This document shows, piece after piece, positions 5,021 through 6,857 of a stretch of DNA of 6,857 bases; position 1 is the stretch's first letter, and the number at the start of each line of letters is the position of its first letter. Both the position numbers and the translations under genes were made by a program. Where the stretch lies: positions 1 to 6,857 of the forward strand of contig CAINNT010000024.1 in NCBI GenBank assembly GCA_903851225.1, read 5' to 3'. The stretch is from an uncultured Chloroflexota bacterium. GTDB taxonomy: Bacteria > Chloroflexota > Limnocylindria > Limnocylindrales > Limnocylindraceae. The notes below the pieces were generated by a model, which saw only the letters and a program-made list of their open reading frames with translations, was not told the DNA's origin and ran no database searches.

Positions 5021-6007
5021 ATGGTCGCCCGGGTCGCGCCAACAGAGGATCGCAGCCGCCGCCATCTGCTGGATGTCGCCGGCTATGACTGGAGTTCACT
5101 CCAACAGCTCCTAGCCAGTGCCGGAGAAATGCAGCGGTTGCTCGACTCTCGTGCAGGTGGGAGTGGGGCCCTCCGCGGTGTCGGTGTCACTACCCTCTTC
5201 TACGAGCCGTCGACGCGTACACGCATCTCGTTCGAAGCGGCAGCCGCGGCACTCGGTGCGCGCGTCACCACCTTCAACGTCGCCACCTCATCGGTCGGGA
5301 AGGGGGAGTCGCTGATTGATACCGTTCGCACCCTTGAGGCGCTGCGCACCCACGTGATCGTGCTGCGTCACGAGCGTGCTGGTGCACCCTGGCTCGCGGC
5401 ACGCCACTTTGGCGGGAGCATCGTCAACGCGGGCGACGGGTGGCATGCGCACCCGACGCAGGCACTTCTTGACCTCTCTGTGCTCTCTCGGCACCTCGGT
5501 GACAGCGGCGGATCCCTTGCCGGCCGTCGCATCGCCATCGTCGGCGACCTTCTCCACAGCCGCGTGGTGCGCTCCAACCTGCATTCGCTCACCACGGCAG
5601 GCGCCACCGTCCTGCTCACCGGCCCCGCGTCACTCACCACTGGATTCGCCGAACACGCAGCATCGTTCCGTGGCGCGCCAGGACGTGTGCAATTGGTGCG
5701 CACCATCGATGAGGCGTTGAGCGACGCCGATGCGGTGATGGCGTTGCGCATTCAACGCGAACGCCTCACGCCAGGTGAGCTTGATTCGCTTGAGGCGTAT
5801 CGTGCGGCGTGGGGGCTAACTGAGGCGCGGCTTGCGGCGCTTGCGCCACGCGCACTCGTGCTGCACCCGGGGCCCATGAACGAAGGAGTCGAGATCGACC
5901 CAGACGTTGCCGACGGGCCACGCAGCCTCGTACTTGAACAGGTGCGTGCGGGGATCCCGATGCGCATGGCCGTACTGCAGCAGGTGGTGAACGAGGCGCG
6001 CGCATGA
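5021..6007 (+). CDS. pyrB: Aspartate carbamoyltransferase catalytic chain
   Basis: The protein has 328 residues, slightly longer than the usual 305-315 because of a short N-terminal extension before RHLLDVAGYDW. It joins carbamoyl phosphate and aspartate to give N-carbamoyl-aspartate, the second step of UMP synthesis. Signatures are STRTRISFE (64-72, carbamoyl-phosphate binding), SSVGKGES (90-97, with Lys94 as the counterpart of E. coli Lys84), HPTQALLDL (144-152), GDLLHSRVVRSN (175-186), ALRIQRER (241-248, aspartate binding) and HPGPMNEGVEI (282-292). The ATG at 5021 is chosen because an in-frame ATG at 4916 would run 83 bases into pyrR and adds no family-like sequence; its ribosome-binding site is weak, so readthrough from pyrR may help. 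No pyrI regulatory chain is visible. The stop overlaps the pyrC start (ATGA). Confidence 0.96.
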   Translation: MVARVAPTEDRSRRHLLDVAGYDWSSLQQLLASAGEMQRLLDSRAGGSGALRGVGVTTLFYEPSTRTRISFEAAAAALGARVTTFNVATSSVGKGESLIDTVRTLEALRTHVIVLRHERAGAPWLAARHFGGSIVNAGDGWHAHPTQALLDLSVLSRHLGDSGGSLAGRRIAIVGDLLHSRVVRSNLHSLTTAGATVLLTGPASLTTGFAEHAASFRGAPGRVQLVRTIDEALSDADAVMALRIQRERLTPGELDSLEAYRAAWGLTEARLAALAPRALVLHPGPMNEGVEIDPDVADGPRSLVLEQVRAGIPMRMAVLQQVVNEARA

Positions 6008-6857
6008 CGGATCTGCTGACCCAGGATTTCGCTGAGCACTGGGTCCTTGATCCCGTTGCGGGGCTCGCGGGCGTCGCCGATGTCAGCGTTGTCGCAGGTC
6101 AAATCGTGTCGGTGACCTGGCGCGATGGTGAAGCTACGGCACGCGCCTGCTGGGCTGCCGGTGCGAACCCTGGCGTAAGCGATCCAACAGTTGCACTCCT
6201 GCCGGCGCTGGTCGATCTCCATGCGCACTTCCGGCAACCTGGCGCGAGCGCCTCGGAGGATGTCGAGAGCGGCACACGTGCCGCTGCACACGGTGGGTAC
6301 GGCACCGTGGCTCTTATGCCCAATACGGAGCCAGCCGCCGACAACGTGGACACACTTCAAGGGATGATCGCGGGCGAGTGCCATGGCGTGCGACTCCTTC
6401 CCATCGCCGCCGCCACGGTTGGTCGCGCCGGCACGCAGGTGAGTGACGTTGCAGCGCTGGTCAAGGCTGGTGCCGTCGCCATCTCAGACGACGGGAGCCC
6501 GATCGCCGATCGCGCGATCTTCCGCGACGCCCTGCTCGCCGCAGCAGCCGCAGGGATACCACTGATCGAGCATTGCGAAGATCCGACGCTCACGACTGGA
6601 GGCGAGGCGGCCGATGGACTCGTTGCCTCGCAGCTTGGGTTGCGTCCCTGGCCGGGGGCGGGAGAGCTGCGCGCAGTGGAGAGCGCCATCGCCGTGCTTC
6701 GTGATGTTGCTCGTGGCACGCCGAACGTCCGACTTCACCTGACGCACCTTTCAACGGCGGCGGCACTCGCGGCGGTACGTGCGGCACAGGGTGAGGGGCT
6801 ACCGCTCACCTGTGATGTGACGCCGCACCACTTCGCGCTCACCGATAGTTGGATTGC
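6004..6857 (+). CDS. pyrC: Dihydroorotase (class I type), C-terminus cut by window edge
   Basis: There are 284 visible residues of a family of about 430. The enzyme cyclises N-carbamoyl-aspartate to dihydroorotate, the third step of UMP synthesis, using a zinc centre in an amidohydrolase barrel. Seen in order are DLHAHFRQPG (71-80, with metal ligands His73 and His75 and substrate-binding Arg77), GGYGTVALMPNTEPAAD (97-113), AISDDGSPI (159-167, the conserved Asp ligand region), EHCED (189-193, His190), HLTHLSTA (245-252, His248) and CDVTPHHFALTD (270-281). The motif layout is that of the long, Gram-positive-type PyrC rather than the short E. coli type. The start codon overlaps the pyrB stop by four bases, so translation is probably coupled. 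The final metal-binding Asp and the C-terminal strands lie beyond the window. Confidence 0.95.
   Translation, partial: MTDLLTQDFAEHWVLDPVAGLAGVADVSVVAGQIVSVTWRDGEATARACWAAGANPGVSDPTVALLPALVDLHAHFRQPGASASEDVESGTRAAAHGGYGTVALMPNTEPAADNVDTLQGMIAGECHGVRLLPIAAATVGRAGTQVSDVAALVKAGAVAISDDGSPIADRAIFRDALLAAAAAGIPLIEHCEDPTLTTGGEAADGLVASQLGLRPWPGAGELRAVESAIAVLRDVARGTPNVRLHLTHLSTAAALAAVRAAQGEGLPLTCDVTPHHFALTDSWI

Overview
This is a GC-rich bacterial chromosome segment of mostly housekeeping genes. Features pointing to a high-GC lineage such as Actinomycetota or Chloroflexota are the pyrR-pyrB-pyrC gene order, two candidate leaderless starts (a TANNNT box six bases before an ATG), and a secreted protein whose C-terminus resembles a sortase sorting signal. 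The phylum assignment is an inference and is not settled by the sequence.

Layout. Bases 1-797 (minus strand) hold the N-terminal two thirds of a PLP-dependent Cys/Met-metabolism enzyme. A tRNA-Gly(CCC) gene with encoded CCA lies 17 bases upstream of it on the same strand. Divergently, on the plus strand, lies a secreted ELWxxDGT-repeat protein (1057-2565). It has a signal peptide, eight blade-like repeats that are nearly identical at DNA level, and an LPETN + hydrophobic segment + RRR tail. A nested inverted repeat (2587-2626) separates it from lipB (2653-3390). The lipB stop overlaps the start of a GalT-like nucleotidyltransferase (3387-4352), whose expected catalytic histidine aligns with a cysteine. 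The remainder is a pyrimidine biosynthesis operon: pyrR (4426-4998), pyrB (5021-6007) and pyrC (6004 to the window end).

How the genes work together. The pyr operon encodes its own regulator (PyrR) plus steps two (aspartate carbamoyltransferase) and three (dihydroorotase) of de novo UMP synthesis. The short pyrR leader can fold into a hairpin with the hallmarks of a PyrR-binding loop: a CAGAGA hexaloop, a purine-containing 5' bulge and a lower stem. It ends two bases before the Shine-Dalgarno sequence, so PyrR probably represses translation of its own operon. LipB makes octanoyl-protein for lipoate synthesis. The GalT-like protein appears translationally coupled to it, but its substrate is unknown.

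I see no defence system, CRISPR array, insertion sequence or phage gene. The least ordinary items are the His-to-Cys GalT-like protein, the PyrR RNA element, and the repeat protein with its variant sorting-like tail.
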